Counted from the stretch's first letter, positions 6,809-12,091 are shown. The stretch is 14,639 nt of DNA from Microbacteriaceae bacterium (GCA_017744755.1 JAGIAU010000025.1:1-14639); one strand, 5' to 3'. Numbers and translations are program-made. Notes: generated by a model from the sequence alone, not told the origin.

Positions 6809-6825
6809 GCGGCGCTCGACGCCGC
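6809..6825. terminator. Short GC hairpin after the GNAT gene
   Basis: GCGGCG (6809–6814) and CGCCGC (6820–6825) form a perfect 6-bp stem with a 5-nt loop, 21 nt after the GNAT stop. No T-tract follows. It may end GNAT transcription, and also that of the weak minus-strand ORF that converges on it. Confidence 0.35.
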
Positions 6826-6843
6826 CCGGAGGGGCGAGCGATG

Positions 6844-7008
6844 CTACGCGGCGAGGAGAGCTCCGCGCCAGGCGACGACGGGCGCCCCCCAGCGCCCGGT
6901 GCCGGCGCGGAGCTGTCCGAGCATCGTCGGGAGCCCGGCCGCGGATTCGGGTCCGGCCGGCTCAGCCGTCGCCGAGGGCGATGCGACGGGGTGCGCGACG
7001 ATGCTCAT
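6844..7008 (-). CDS. Possible small protein (54 aa), uncertain
   Basis: The minus strand can encode 54 residues starting MSIVAHPVASPSATAEPAGP and ending GRWGAPVVAWRGALLAA. Support is limited: a partial ribosome site (GTGAGG, with GAGG 6 nt before the ATG) and a position divergent from the PucR-type regulator. A perfect hairpin would lie in its leader. The product has an Ala/Ser/Pro-rich first half and a more hydrophobic C-terminal end with two Trp residues. It has no Cys, no clear signal peptide and no family I recognise. It could be a real small gene, a degraded N-terminus of a larger gene once controlled by the regulator, or chance in GC-rich DNA. If it is not real, 6788–7139 holds no gene. 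Confidence 0.35.
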   Translation of the reverse strand: MSIVAHPVASPSATAEPAGPESAAGLPTMLGQLRAGTGRWGAPVVAWRGALLAA

Positions 7009-7029
7009 GAGGTCCTCACTGCTGTTGAA

Positions 7030-7058
7030 GGGGGATGCGCGTGGGCGGCGCATCCCCC
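7030..7058. repeat. Perfect 11-bp inverted repeat (hairpin)
   Basis: GGGGGATGCGC (7030–7040) and GCGCATCCCCC (7048–7058) are exact reverse complements separated by a 7-nt loop. The stem would be very stable. It lies 22 nt upstream of the putative minus-strand ATG at 7008 and 81 nt upstream of the regulator start at 7140. No T-run flanks it on either strand, so it is not a classical terminator. It could be a leader RNA structure or a protein-binding site. Confidence 0.6.
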
Positions 7059-7080
7059 GCAATCGATCTTCCGCCGATTT

Positions 7081-7116
7081 CGCATTTCCGCACCGGTGCA
7101 ACTGCACACAAATGCG
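7081..7116. promoter_or_regulatory. Nested inverted repeats upstream of the PucR-like regulator
   Basis: CGCATTT (7081–7087) pairs with AAATGCG (7110–7116), and the perfect 10-bp palindrome GCACCGGTGC (7090–7099) lies between them. The group ends 12 bp before the -10 box of the regulator gene, a reasonable place for an operator or activator site. Function is inferred from position only. Confidence 0.35.
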
Positions 7117-7127
7117 CCAAACCTCGC

Positions 7128-7133
7128 TACGTT
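7128..7133 (+). promoter_or_regulatory. Leaderless-type -10 box for the PucR-like regulator
   Basis: TACGTT ends six bases before the GTG at 7140, with GTTGCC between and no Shine-Dalgarno. This decides the start: in-frame alternatives further upstream, such as ATG 7035, run through the inverted repeats and give no family similarity. Confidence 0.55.
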
Positions 7134-7139
7134 GTTGCC

Positions 7140-7862
7140 GTGGGCTCGGGAATCCGATTTCTGGAGTCGCACCTCGAGGAGGTGTCGGCCGAGCTGACCG
7201 CGCGCATCGTCGAGGGCGAGCTCAGCTACCAGGTCGACCTGGAGACGATCCTCGTCCTCGGCCCGCTCGTCCGCGCCAACTGCGAGTCGATCGTGAACAC
7301 GCTCGCGGGCCGCGGCGACGACCTGGTCCCGCCCGAGCAGGTCGGCATCGTCAAGGCGACCGAGACGGCGCTGCCGATCGAGTCGATCCTGCACGGCTAC
7401 CGGATCGCCGGGCTCGTGCTGTGGGAGTTCATCGTCGCGAACTCGGCGGACGACGATCCCGCCGAGCTCCCGGAGATCGCGCGCCGGCTGTGGGCGACGA
7501 TCGACCGCGACTCCACGACGGCGACGAACGGCTACCTCGCGACCAAGGCCGCGCTCGGACAGGCGGCCGGCGACGCGACGCAGACGCGCCGGCTCGTCGA
7601 CGCCCTCACCCCGATCGACGCCCTCGACGAGGAGGAGCGCGAGCTGCTGCTCGAGCCGCTCGTGGCCTGGTTCCGCGAGCACGGCTCGACGACCGCGACG
7701 GCGGAGCGCCTGCACTACCACCGGAACACGATCATCCGCCGGTTCGCCCGCCTCGAGGAGCTCACCGGCCGCAACGTGTCCGACCCGCGGCACAGCGCCG
7801 ACCTCTATATCGCGCTGCACCAGCGCGGCCTGCTCGAGCCGGAGCCGGTGCGCCGCCGCTGA
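7140..7862 (+). CDS. PucR/CdaR-type transcriptional regulator
   Basis: This 240-residue protein has the layout of PucR-like regulators. The N-terminal and central part (about 10–130) is helical, with a segment ALPIESILHGYRIAGLVLWE like that found upstream of the DNA-binding domain in this family. A C-terminal helix-turn-helix of the PucR type follows (about 168–235), with TATAERLHYHRNTIIRRFAR as the recognition region and ADLYIALHQRGLL at the end. These proteins usually activate neighbouring metabolic genes in response to a ligand; no obvious target is adjacent unless it was the weak divergent ORF at 6844–7008. The GTG start is supported by the -10 box six bases upstream. It is probably monocistronic, since the ArsR gene downstream has its own strong promoter. 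Confidence 0.88.
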   Translation: MGSGIRFLESHLEEVSAELTARIVEGELSYQVDLETILVLGPLVRANCESIVNTLAGRGDDLVPPEQVGIVKATETALPIESILHGYRIAGLVLWEFIVANSADDDPAELPEIARRLWATIDRDSTTATNGYLATKAALGQAAGDATQTRRLVDALTPIDALDEEERELLLEPLVAWFREHGSTTATAERLHYHRNTIIRRFARLEELTGRNVSDPRHSADLYIALHQRGLLEPEPVRRR

Positions 7863-7905
7863 GGCTCCTCATCCGCGAGCAGCGCGCCGGTCGCGGCGGG
7901 CGGGC

Positions 7906-7934
7906 TTGACAGTGCGGTCGTCGGCGCGAATACT
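7906..7934 (+). promoter_or_regulatory. Promoter of the ArsR–SRPBCC operon (-35 and -10)
   Basis: TTGACA (7906–7911) matches the -35 consensus perfectly and is followed, after exactly 17 bp, by AATACT (7929–7934) as -10. The GTG start lies 7 nt after the -10, so the transcript should be leaderless or nearly so. This is the best conventional promoter in the window. Confidence 0.75.
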
Positions 7935-7950
7935 TAGTCATGTGACTAAG
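7933..7950. promoter_or_regulatory. Perfect 18-bp palindrome over the ArsR start codon (putative operator)
   Basis: CTTAGTCA (7933–7940) and TGACTAAG (7943–7950) are exact reverse complements around a TG centre. The palindrome begins inside the -10 box and covers the GTG start at 7942–7944. A bound dimer would block polymerase, so negative autoregulation by the ArsR protein is the natural reading. The arms also encode the first residues, VTK. Confidence 0.75.
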
Positions 7951-8277
7951 CATTCGGAGCTGGACGAGGTGTTCCGCGCCCTGTCCGACCCGACTCGGCG
8001 AGCAATCGTGGAGCGCCTCGTGCGTTCGCCCGCCTCCGTCACGCAGCTGACCGAGCTCTTCGACGCCTCGATGCCCACCATCGTCGAGCACCTCCGCGTG
8101 CTCGAGCGGGCCGGCATCGTCGCCTCGGAGAAGGTCGGCCGCATCCGCACCTATCAGCTCGAGCCTGACGCGCTCGTGCCCGCGAACCGGTGGATCGTCG
8201 CCCAGCGGCGCCCGCAGGAGCAACGGCTCGACCGCCTCGGCGACTATCTCGCACGTCCAGAAGGAGCACGTTCATGA
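7942..8277 (+). CDS. ArsR-family transcriptional repressor
   Basis: This 111-residue winged-helix protein shows typical ArsR-family features: DEVFRALSDPTRRAIVERL (residues 8–26), the recognition helix region SVTQLTELFDASMPTIVEHL, RVLERAGIVASEKVGRIRTY and a short C-terminal helix. There is no CxC or other cysteine metal site; the protein contains no cysteine at all, so it belongs to the non-metal subgroup commonly paired with SRPBCC proteins in actinobacteria. The GTG start lies in the centre of a palindromic putative operator and 7 nt from a good -10. An upstream in-frame start at 7906 falls within the -35 element and is rejected. The stop overlaps the ATG of the SRPBCC gene (ATGA). Confidence 0.93.
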   Translation: MTKHSELDEVFRALSDPTRRAIVERLVRSPASVTQLTELFDASMPTIVEHLRVLERAGIVASEKVGRIRTYQLEPDALVPANRWIVAQRRPQEQRLDRLGDYLARPEGARS

Positions 8278-8762
8278 GCATCACCCAGATCCACGCCACC
8301 TTCGTCCTCGAGCGCGAGTACCCCGTCCCCGTCGCCAGGGTGTGGGAGGCGTTCGCGGACCCGGCCGTCAAGGCGCGGTGGTTCGGCAGCGACGACTTCA
8401 TCATCCTGTCCCGCAGCGACGACTTCCGTGTCGGCGGCCGCTCGCTCGAGGACAGCCGCTTCGGCGCGGACGCGCCGATCGGCCGCTTCGCGGCGACGTA
8501 CACGGACATCGTCGAGCAGGAGCGCATCGTCATGACCTACGACATGTGGCTCGACGGCGCGCACGCCTCGACCTCGATCACGACCGTCCTCTTCGAGCCG
8601 ACGGCGGAGGGGACGCGCCTGACCTACACCGAGCAGGGCGTCCACCTCGACGGCGTGCACGGCCCCGGCCCCGAGGCCGCCGCCGGCCGTGAGCACGGCA
8701 CCGGGGAGCTCCTCGACCAGCTCGGCGGGTACCTCGCGGGCGCGTTCTCCCTGCGGGTCTGA
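8274..8762 (+). CDS. SRPBCC-family (AHSA1/START-like) protein
   Basis: This 162-residue protein begins MSITQIHATFVLEREYPVPV and has the AHSA1-type ligand-binding fold pattern: VARVWEAFADPAVKARWFG near the N-terminus, a central beta-sheet (GRFAATYTDIVEQERIVMTY, TTVLFEPTAEGTRLTYTEQG) and a long C-terminal helix (ELLDQLGGYLAGAF). Such proteins bind small hydrophobic ligands or act as small hydrolases or cyclases. The ArsR–SRPBCC operon is a recurring actinobacterial pair in which the regulator may sense the ligand. The ATG overlaps the ArsR stop by 4 nt and also has its own strong Shine-Dalgarno, AAGGAG at 8261–8266, so it is well expressed once the operon is on. Confidence 0.92.
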   Translation: MSITQIHATFVLEREYPVPVARVWEAFADPAVKARWFGSDDFIILSRSDDFRVGGRSLEDSRFGADAPIGRFAATYTDIVEQERIVMTYDMWLDGAHASTSITTVLFEPTAEGTRLTYTEQGVHLDGVHGPGPEAAAGREHGTGELLDQLGGYLAGAFSLRV

Positions 8763-8787
8763 GACGTCCCGACCGCGCGGAATGCGG

Positions 8788-8854
8788 GCGGATGCACGGA
8801 ACGCGGGTCGGAACGCGCTATCGCATCCGCGATTCGCCCGCCCGCCCGCGTTCC
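8788..8854. terminator. Nested inverted repeats after the SRPBCC gene, possible two-way terminator
   Basis: Two sets of perfect arms occur here: GCGGATGC (8788–8795) with GCATCCGC (8823–8830), and GGAACGCGGG (8798–8807) with CCCGCGTTCC (8845–8854). They interleave, so alternative structures are possible. GGAACGCG occurs again at 8810–8817. The stretch lies between the SRPBCC gene and the 3' end of a minus-strand gene remnant, the expected place for a shared terminator. There are no T-runs. Confidence 0.4.
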
Positions 8855-8872
8855 GCGCCGAGCGGTGCCGGC

Positions 8873-8965
8873 TCAGCACCGCGCGACGAGGCGACCGGGG
8901 ACCTGGTTCGCCTCGAGGCGGTCGATGCCCGCGCCGATCTCCTCCAAGCCGATCTCCGCGTCGGC
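8873..8965 (-). pseudogene. C-terminal remnant of a zinc-type (MDR) alcohol dehydrogenase
   Basis: On the minus strand this frame reads ADAEIGLEEIGAGIDRLEAN then QVPGRLVARC and a TGA stop. The pattern of a helix with 'GLEEIxxxxDRLxxxxVxGRxV' is the usual C-terminal end of medium-chain zinc-binding dehydrogenases. Only about 30 codons remain. Upstream the frame runs without similarity into DNA occupied by the plus-strand TOPRIM gene, and no start or ribosome site is present. I read it as the tail of a dehydrogenase gene whose front was lost by a deletion or replacement that brought in the TOPRIM gene. The similarity is from memory of the family and short, so chance cannot be excluded. Confidence 0.5.
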
Positions 8966-8997
8966 TGAGCCGCCCGATCGTGTGCTAGTCCTGAGCC

Positions 8998-9492
8998 ATG
9001 GTCGTGGTGCTCGTCGAAGGCGAGAGCGACGCCGCCGCGCTGCGCACGCTCGCCCTCCGGCTGGGCGGTTCCGTGCCGCGGATCGTGCCGCTCGGCGGAT
9101 CGAAGGGGATCCGCCGCGCGCTCGATGGACTCTCGTCCGAGCGCGTGCTCGGCCTGGTGGACGCGGGCGAGCGCCGTGACTTCGAGACGGTGCTCGACGA
9201 GGTGTTCGTCTGCGACCCGGACCTCGAATCCGAGTTCATCCGCGCGCTCGGGATCGACGGCGTCGAGGCCGTCATCGAGCGAGAAGGCGAGCTGGCATCG
9301 TTCCGGCGGATGCAGCGGCAGGTCTCGATCCGCGACCTGCCGCCGGAGGGTCAGCTGCACCGCTTCCTCAGCGGACGGAGCGGCAACAAGCTGCGCTACG
9401 CGACGCTCCTCGCCGAGGCCGTCGACCCGTGCCGGATCCCGCCGCCGCTCGCCACGCTCCTCGCGGCGCTGGATGTCGGAGGTCGTCTCTAG
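8998..9492 (+). CDS. Stand-alone TOPRIM (OLD-type) domain protein
   Basis: This 164-residue protein opens with VVVLVEGESDAAALRTLALR, the N-terminal TOPRIM strand and catalytic-type Glu (Glu7) as in OLD-family nucleases. The second acidic motif is RVLGLVDAGE (Asp55, Glu58). The rest (VCDPDLESEFIRALG, GELASFRRMQRQ, FLSGRSGNKLRYATLLAEA) is typical of the short actinobacterial OLD-type TOPRIM proteins that lack the ATPase half. OLD nucleases couple an ABC ATPase to a TOPRIM nuclease; the stand-alone forms have no settled function. No ATPase partner lies nearby. The ATG has no Shine-Dalgarno; the hexamer at the leaderless register is TAGTCC (8986–8991), one base off TAnnnT. The next gene begins 9 nt after the stop. 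Confidence 0.88.
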   Translation: MVVVLVEGESDAAALRTLALRLGGSVPRIVPLGGSKGIRRALDGLSSERVLGLVDAGERRDFETVLDEVFVCDPDLESEFIRALGIDGVEAVIEREGELASFRRMQRQVSIRDLPPEGQLHRFLSGRSGNKLRYATLLAEAVDPCRIPPPLATLLAALDVGGRL

Positions 9493-9495
9493 CCT
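9490..9495 (+). promoter_or_regulatory. Leaderless-type -10 box overlapping the TOPRIM stop codon
   Basis: TAGCCT ends six bases before the ATG at 9502. Its first three bases are the TAG stop codon of the TOPRIM gene. The reductase gene therefore probably has its own promoter and a leaderless transcript. Confidence 0.5.
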
Positions 9496-9501
9496 TCCCG
9501 C

Positions 9502-10059
9502 ATGGGACACGTGATCTACGACGCCGCCGCCACGCTCAACGGATTCCTCGCCGACGAGCAGGGCTCGCTCGACTGGCTCCTCTCCGTGGCCGGCGCGGAC
9601 GAGGCGGCCACGGAGCTCGTGCCGACCGGGGCGACGGTCCTCGTGGAGGGCTCCGCGACCTATCAGTGGGTGCTCGATCACGAGGACCTGCTCGCGCAGC
9701 CAGAGAAGTGGCCCGCGCTCTACGGCTCGAAGCCGACCTTCGTCTTCACCTCGCGAGAGCTGCCCGTCCCGGCGGGCGCGGACGTGCGGCTCCGTTCCGG
9801 ATCGGTCTCGGAGACCTTCTCCGAGATCCGAGCGACGGCGGGAGAGGGCGACATCTGGATCGTCGGCGGCGGCGACCCCGCCGGGCAGTTCATCGACGCC
9901 GGGCTCGTCGACCGCATCGCGGTCTCGGTCGCGCCGGCCGCCGTCGTCGGCGGCGCGCCGCTCCTGCCGCGCACCTACGGACCGGACCGGCTCGAGCTGC
10001 TCTCCGCCGACGCGGTCGGCCAGTTCGCGCGGCTCGTGTACGCGGTCCGGAGGGGCTGA
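9502..10059 (+). CDS. Dihydrofolate reductase / RibD C-terminal family protein
   Basis: This 185-residue protein fits the RibD C-terminal / DHFR-like family of NADPH-dependent reductases. The N-terminal strand and loop (HVIYDAAATLNGFLADEQGSLDWL), the middle segment VLVEGSATYQWVL, the strand KPTFVFTSREL, and the nucleotide-binding GDIWIVGGGDPAGQFI followed by LVDRIAVSVAPAAVVGGAPLLP are all in the usual order and spacing. Length is normal for the family. Actinobacteria carry many such paralogues of unknown substrate; this is unlikely to be the housekeeping folate enzyme. The ATG is fixed by the -10 box six bases upstream. It lies between the TOPRIM gene and a toxin–antitoxin pair with no overlap to either. 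Confidence 0.9.
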   Translation: MGHVIYDAAATLNGFLADEQGSLDWLLSVAGADEAATELVPTGATVLVEGSATYQWVLDHEDLLAQPEKWPALYGSKPTFVFTSRELPVPAGADVRLRSGSVSETFSEIRATAGEGDIWIVGGGDPAGQFIDAGLVDRIAVSVAPAAVVGGAPLLPRTYGPDRLELLSADAVGQFARLVYAVRRG

Positions 10060-10085
10060 TCGACCCTGGCCCACCCCGATCAGGA

Positions 10086-10114
10086 AGTGGTACTTTTGCG
10101 ACATGAGTGCCACT
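10086..10114. promoter_or_regulatory. Putative autoregulatory operator of the toxin–antitoxin pair
   Basis: AGTGGTACT (10086–10094) and AGTGCCACT (10106–10114) are inverted repeats with 8 of 9 positions matching and an 11-nt spacer. They flank the -10 box and the antitoxin start codon, the usual position for binding by an antitoxin or antitoxin–toxin complex. Confidence 0.55.
10088..10096 (+). promoter_or_regulatory. Extended, leaderless-type -10 box for the antitoxin gene
   Basis: TGGTACTTT contains an extended -10 (TG, one base, TACTTT at 10091–10096). The hexamer ends six bases before the ATG at 10103. No Shine-Dalgarno and no clear -35 are present. Confidence 0.6.
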
Positions 10115-10357
10115 ACCGCCGTCCGAGTGGGAAGCAAGGGCCGCATCATCGTCCCCGCCGAGATCCGTGAGCGCCGCGGCTGGACCGAGGGCTCGGTCCT
10201 CGTCGCCGTCGAGAAGCCGGAGGGCGTGCTGCTGATGACCCGCGATGAGGCGCTGGACCTGCTGCGGGTGCAAGCCGGCGACCGGGACGTGGTCGGCGAG
10301 TTCCTCGAGGAGCGCCGGGCCGCGGGAGCACGCGAGCGGGCGGAGCTCGCCTCGTGA
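10103..10357 (+). CDS. vapB: AbrB/MazE-type antitoxin
   Basis: This 84-residue protein has an N-terminal SpoVT/AbrB-type DNA-binding fold (VRVGSKGRIIVPAEIRERRG, then the strand SVLVAVEKPEGVLLMT). A C-terminal charged helix (about 48–84, LDLLRVQAGDRDVVGEFLEE) is the expected toxin-binding tail. It starts 12 nt after an extended -10 box, within an inverted repeat it probably binds. Its stop overlaps the GTG of the PIN-domain gene, the standard antitoxin-first order. The VapB name rests on the PIN partner; MazE-like or AbrB-like are equally valid descriptions of the fold. Confidence 0.9.
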   Translation: MSATTAVRVGSKGRIIVPAEIRERRGWTEGSVLVAVEKPEGVLLMTRDEALDLLRVQAGDRDVVGEFLEERRAAGARERAELAS

Positions 10358-10719
10358 GAGTGTTCGACTCGAGCGCGCTGCTCGCCGTCCTGTTCCGCGA
10401 GCGCGGCGGCATCGAGGCGGCCGCGCTGATCGATGAGGACTCGTGGTGCGGCGCGGGGAACTGGTCGGAGGTCGCGCAGAAGGTGCGTTCGCTCGGCGCT
10501 GACTGGGCTACGGCCGGCGCCGCTCTGCAGAGCATGGGTCTCGAGGTCGAGCCGGTGGATCAGATCGACGCCGAGCGAGCCGCCGAGCTCTGGCGCGCCG
10601 CGCCTTCGCTCTCCCTCGCCGACCGCCTCTGCCTGGCGCTCGGCGAGCGCCTCGGCGCGGAGGTCGTCACCGCCGATCGCGCCTGGGCGGGACGGCCCGG
10701 GGTGACGCTGATCCGCTGA
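10354..10719 (+). CDS. vapC: PIN-domain toxin, VapC type
   Basis: This 121-residue protein is a compact PIN-domain ribonuclease. The four acidic residues expected at the metal site are all visible: Asp5 (MRVFDSSALLAVL), Glu39 (NWSEVAQKV), Asp90 (SLSLADRLCLALG) and Asp108 (EVVTADRAW). VapC toxins cleave tRNA or rRNA and are held inactive by the antitoxin; the specific RNA target cannot be told from sequence. The GTG start overlaps the antitoxin stop (GTGA, 10354–10357), so translation is coupled and the ratio is set by the antitoxin message. The catalytic set looks intact, suggesting an active toxin. The gene converges on the MFS exporter 29 bp downstream. Confidence 0.92.
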   Translation: MRVFDSSALLAVLFRERGGIEAAALIDEDSWCGAGNWSEVAQKVRSLGADWATAGAALQSMGLEVEPVDQIDAERAAELWRAAPSLSLADRLCLALGERLGAEVVTADRAWAGRPGVTLIR

Positions 10720-10748
10720 CCACCGGCACCGGGGCCGCGACCCGGGCG

Positions 10749-12035
10749 TCACACCTCCGGCACGGCGACGGGCATCGCGGCCGTCTCGGCCTCCGGCGAG
10801 CGCTTCGAGGGGCTCGCGAACCGGGCCCGGCCGACCACGACCACGGCGCCGATCATGAGCACGGCGCCGATCCAGTACGGCGCCGAGTGGGCGATGCCCG
10901 CGTAGAGCGCGCCGGCGAGCAGTGGGGCGACGGTGCTCATCGCGGCGTTGAGGGACTGCGCGGCGCCGGCGACCCAGCCCTGCTCGTCGTCGCCGACCGC
11001 GTTCGACAGCGCCCCGTCCATCGCGGCCTGCGCTGCGCCCTGGCCGGCGGCGAGCACGAGCGCGCCGACGATGAAGAGCCACGGCTGGGCGAGCAGGGAG
11101 CCGACGACGGCGAGGGCGGCGAGGCCGAAGGCCTGCGCGACGATGCCGCTCACGATGACGCCGCGCTCGCCCATCCTCGGCAGCAGGACGCCGAGCAGCC
11201 CGCCCTGGATCGCGATGTCGACGACGCCGACGACGGCGATGAGGAGGCCGATCTCGGTCGGGCTCCACTGCAGCGAGTCGAGCGCGAGGACGCTGAAGTT
11301 GTTCACGAACATGCCGAAGGCGATGGCGAGCAGGCCGAAGGCGATGAGCAGGCCGCGGAGCTCCCTCCGGCCGAAGGCGTCCCGGAACACCTTGAGCGGG
11401 TGCAGGTCGCCGATCGAGATCCGTGCGATCCGGCGCTCGGGCGCGAGGCTCTCGGGCAGCGCGAAGATGCTCAGGACGGCGACGGCGAGCGCGACGCCGG
11501 CCGTGACGAAGACCGGGAGGTCCACGTCCACCGCCGCCAGCAGGCCGCCGAGCGCGGGGCCGACCATCGTGCCGATGCCGGAGAGGGCGCCGAGCAGGCC
11601 GAAGCGCTTCGCGCGCTGCTCGGGCGGGGTGATGTCGGCGAGATAGGCGAAGAGCGCGGGCAGATCGCCCGCGGTGGCGCCCTGGATGAGCCGGCCGATC
11701 AGGAGCACCCAGATCGAGCCGCCGATGCCGAAGAGCGCGAAGCCGAGCGCGGCGCCGAAGCCGGCGACGACGATGACCGGCCGCCGCCCGAAGCGGTCCG
11801 AGAGCCGGCCGAGGAACGGGGCGAGGAGGAACGCGCAGAGTCCGTTCACCGCTTCGAGCACGCCGACCCAGACGGCGAGGCTGCCCTGATCGGGGACGTA
11901 GCGCAGGACGACGAAGGGGAGCACCGGGAGGACGACGGTCATGCCGGCCGTCGTGAGGATCGTGATGACGATGAGCATGAGCCAGGCACGGCGCTGCTCG
12001 CGCGCGGGCATCGCGATCGGATTCACTGAAGTCAT
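10749..12035 (-). CDS. MFS transporter, TetA-like drug exporter
   Basis: This is a 428-residue protein with about 12 hydrophobic segments, the standard length for DHA-type drug:H+ antiporters. MFS motif A is clear in the loop after helix 2 (GRLSDRFGRRPV, residues 76–87). The helix 4 segment LLIGRLIQGATAGDLPALFA carries the conserved Arg115. A motif C-like antiporter signature lies in helix 5 (GALSGIGTMVGPALGGLL, about 149–166). The protein ends in a short cytoplasmic tail (after about residue 405). It is divergent from a TetR-family gene with shared operator-like repeats, the usual set-up of a substrate-inducible efflux pump. The substrate is unknown. ATG 12035 is supported by the -10 box six bases upstream and by no Shine-Dalgarno. 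Confidence 0.93.
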   Translation of the reverse strand: MTSVNPIAMPAREQRRAWLMLIVITILTTAGMTVVLPVLPFVVLRYVPDQGSLAVWVGVLEAVNGLCAFLLAPFLGRLSDRFGRRPVIVVAGFGAALGFALFGIGGSIWVLLIGRLIQGATAGDLPALFAYLADITPPEQRAKRFGLLGALSGIGTMVGPALGGLLAAVDVDLPVFVTAGVALAVAVLSIFALPESLAPERRIARISIGDLHPLKVFRDAFGRRELRGLLIAFGLLAIAFGMFVNNFSVLALDSLQWSPTEIGLLIAVVGVVDIAIQGGLLGVLLPRMGERGVIVSGIVAQAFGLAALAVVGSLLAQPWLFIVGALVLAAGQGAAQAAMDGALSNAVGDDEQGWVAGAAQSLNAAMSTVAPLLAGALYAGIAHSAPYWIGAVLMIGAVVVVGRARFASPSKRSPEAETAAMPVAVPEV

Positions 12036-12040
12036 ACCTT

Positions 12041-12079
12041 AACTGTATCAATACCAGTTTTGAACTCAATACAGTTTTG
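12041..12079. promoter_or_regulatory. Operator-like repeats in the MFS/TetR divergent gap
   Basis: AACTGTAT (12041–12048) and ATACAGTT (12069–12076) are perfect 8-bp inverted arms. In addition CAATACCAGTTTTG (12049–12062) recurs as CAATACAGTTTTG (12067–12079), identical except for one inserted C, 18 bp apart. The left arm overlaps the -10 of the exporter gene. These are the most likely binding sites for the TetR protein. The gap is markedly AT-rich compared with its surroundings. Confidence 0.65.
12042..12069 (-). promoter_or_regulatory. Promoter of the MFS exporter
   Basis: On the minus strand TTGAGT (12064–12069) and TACAGT (12042–12047) are spaced 16 bp apart, a fair -35/-10 pair. The -10 ends six bases before the ATG at 12035, so the message should be leaderless. 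The promoter is buried in the repeat cluster. Confidence 0.6.
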
Positions 12080-12091
12080 TAACGACTTCGG

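Noticed and set aside
6844..7008. The 54-residue minus-strand ORF as a modified-peptide (RiPP) precursor
   Set aside because: No Cys, no recognisable leader motif, and no maturation enzyme gene nearby; kept only as a low-confidence small ORF.
7906..7941. Upstream extension of the ArsR protein from 7906
   Set aside because: It would place the start inside the -35 element TTGACA; the family alignment begins just after GTG 7942.
8998..10719. TOPRIM, reductase and toxin–antitoxin genes as one new defence operon
   Set aside because: Each unit has its own apparent promoter, there are no overlaps between the units, and the reductase has no defence link; co-location alone is not enough.
10720..10748. 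CCGGG/CCCGG repeat between the PIN toxin and MFS genes as a terminator
   Set aside because: Only a 5-bp stem (10729–10733 with 10741–10745), no T-run, and such matches are frequent at this GC content.
8818..12069. Very long minus-strand frame of over 1000 codons
   Set aside because: It is antisense to the TOPRIM, reductase and toxin–antitoxin genes and off-frame to the MFS gene; composition is Arg/Ala/Gly-rich and no domain is visible.
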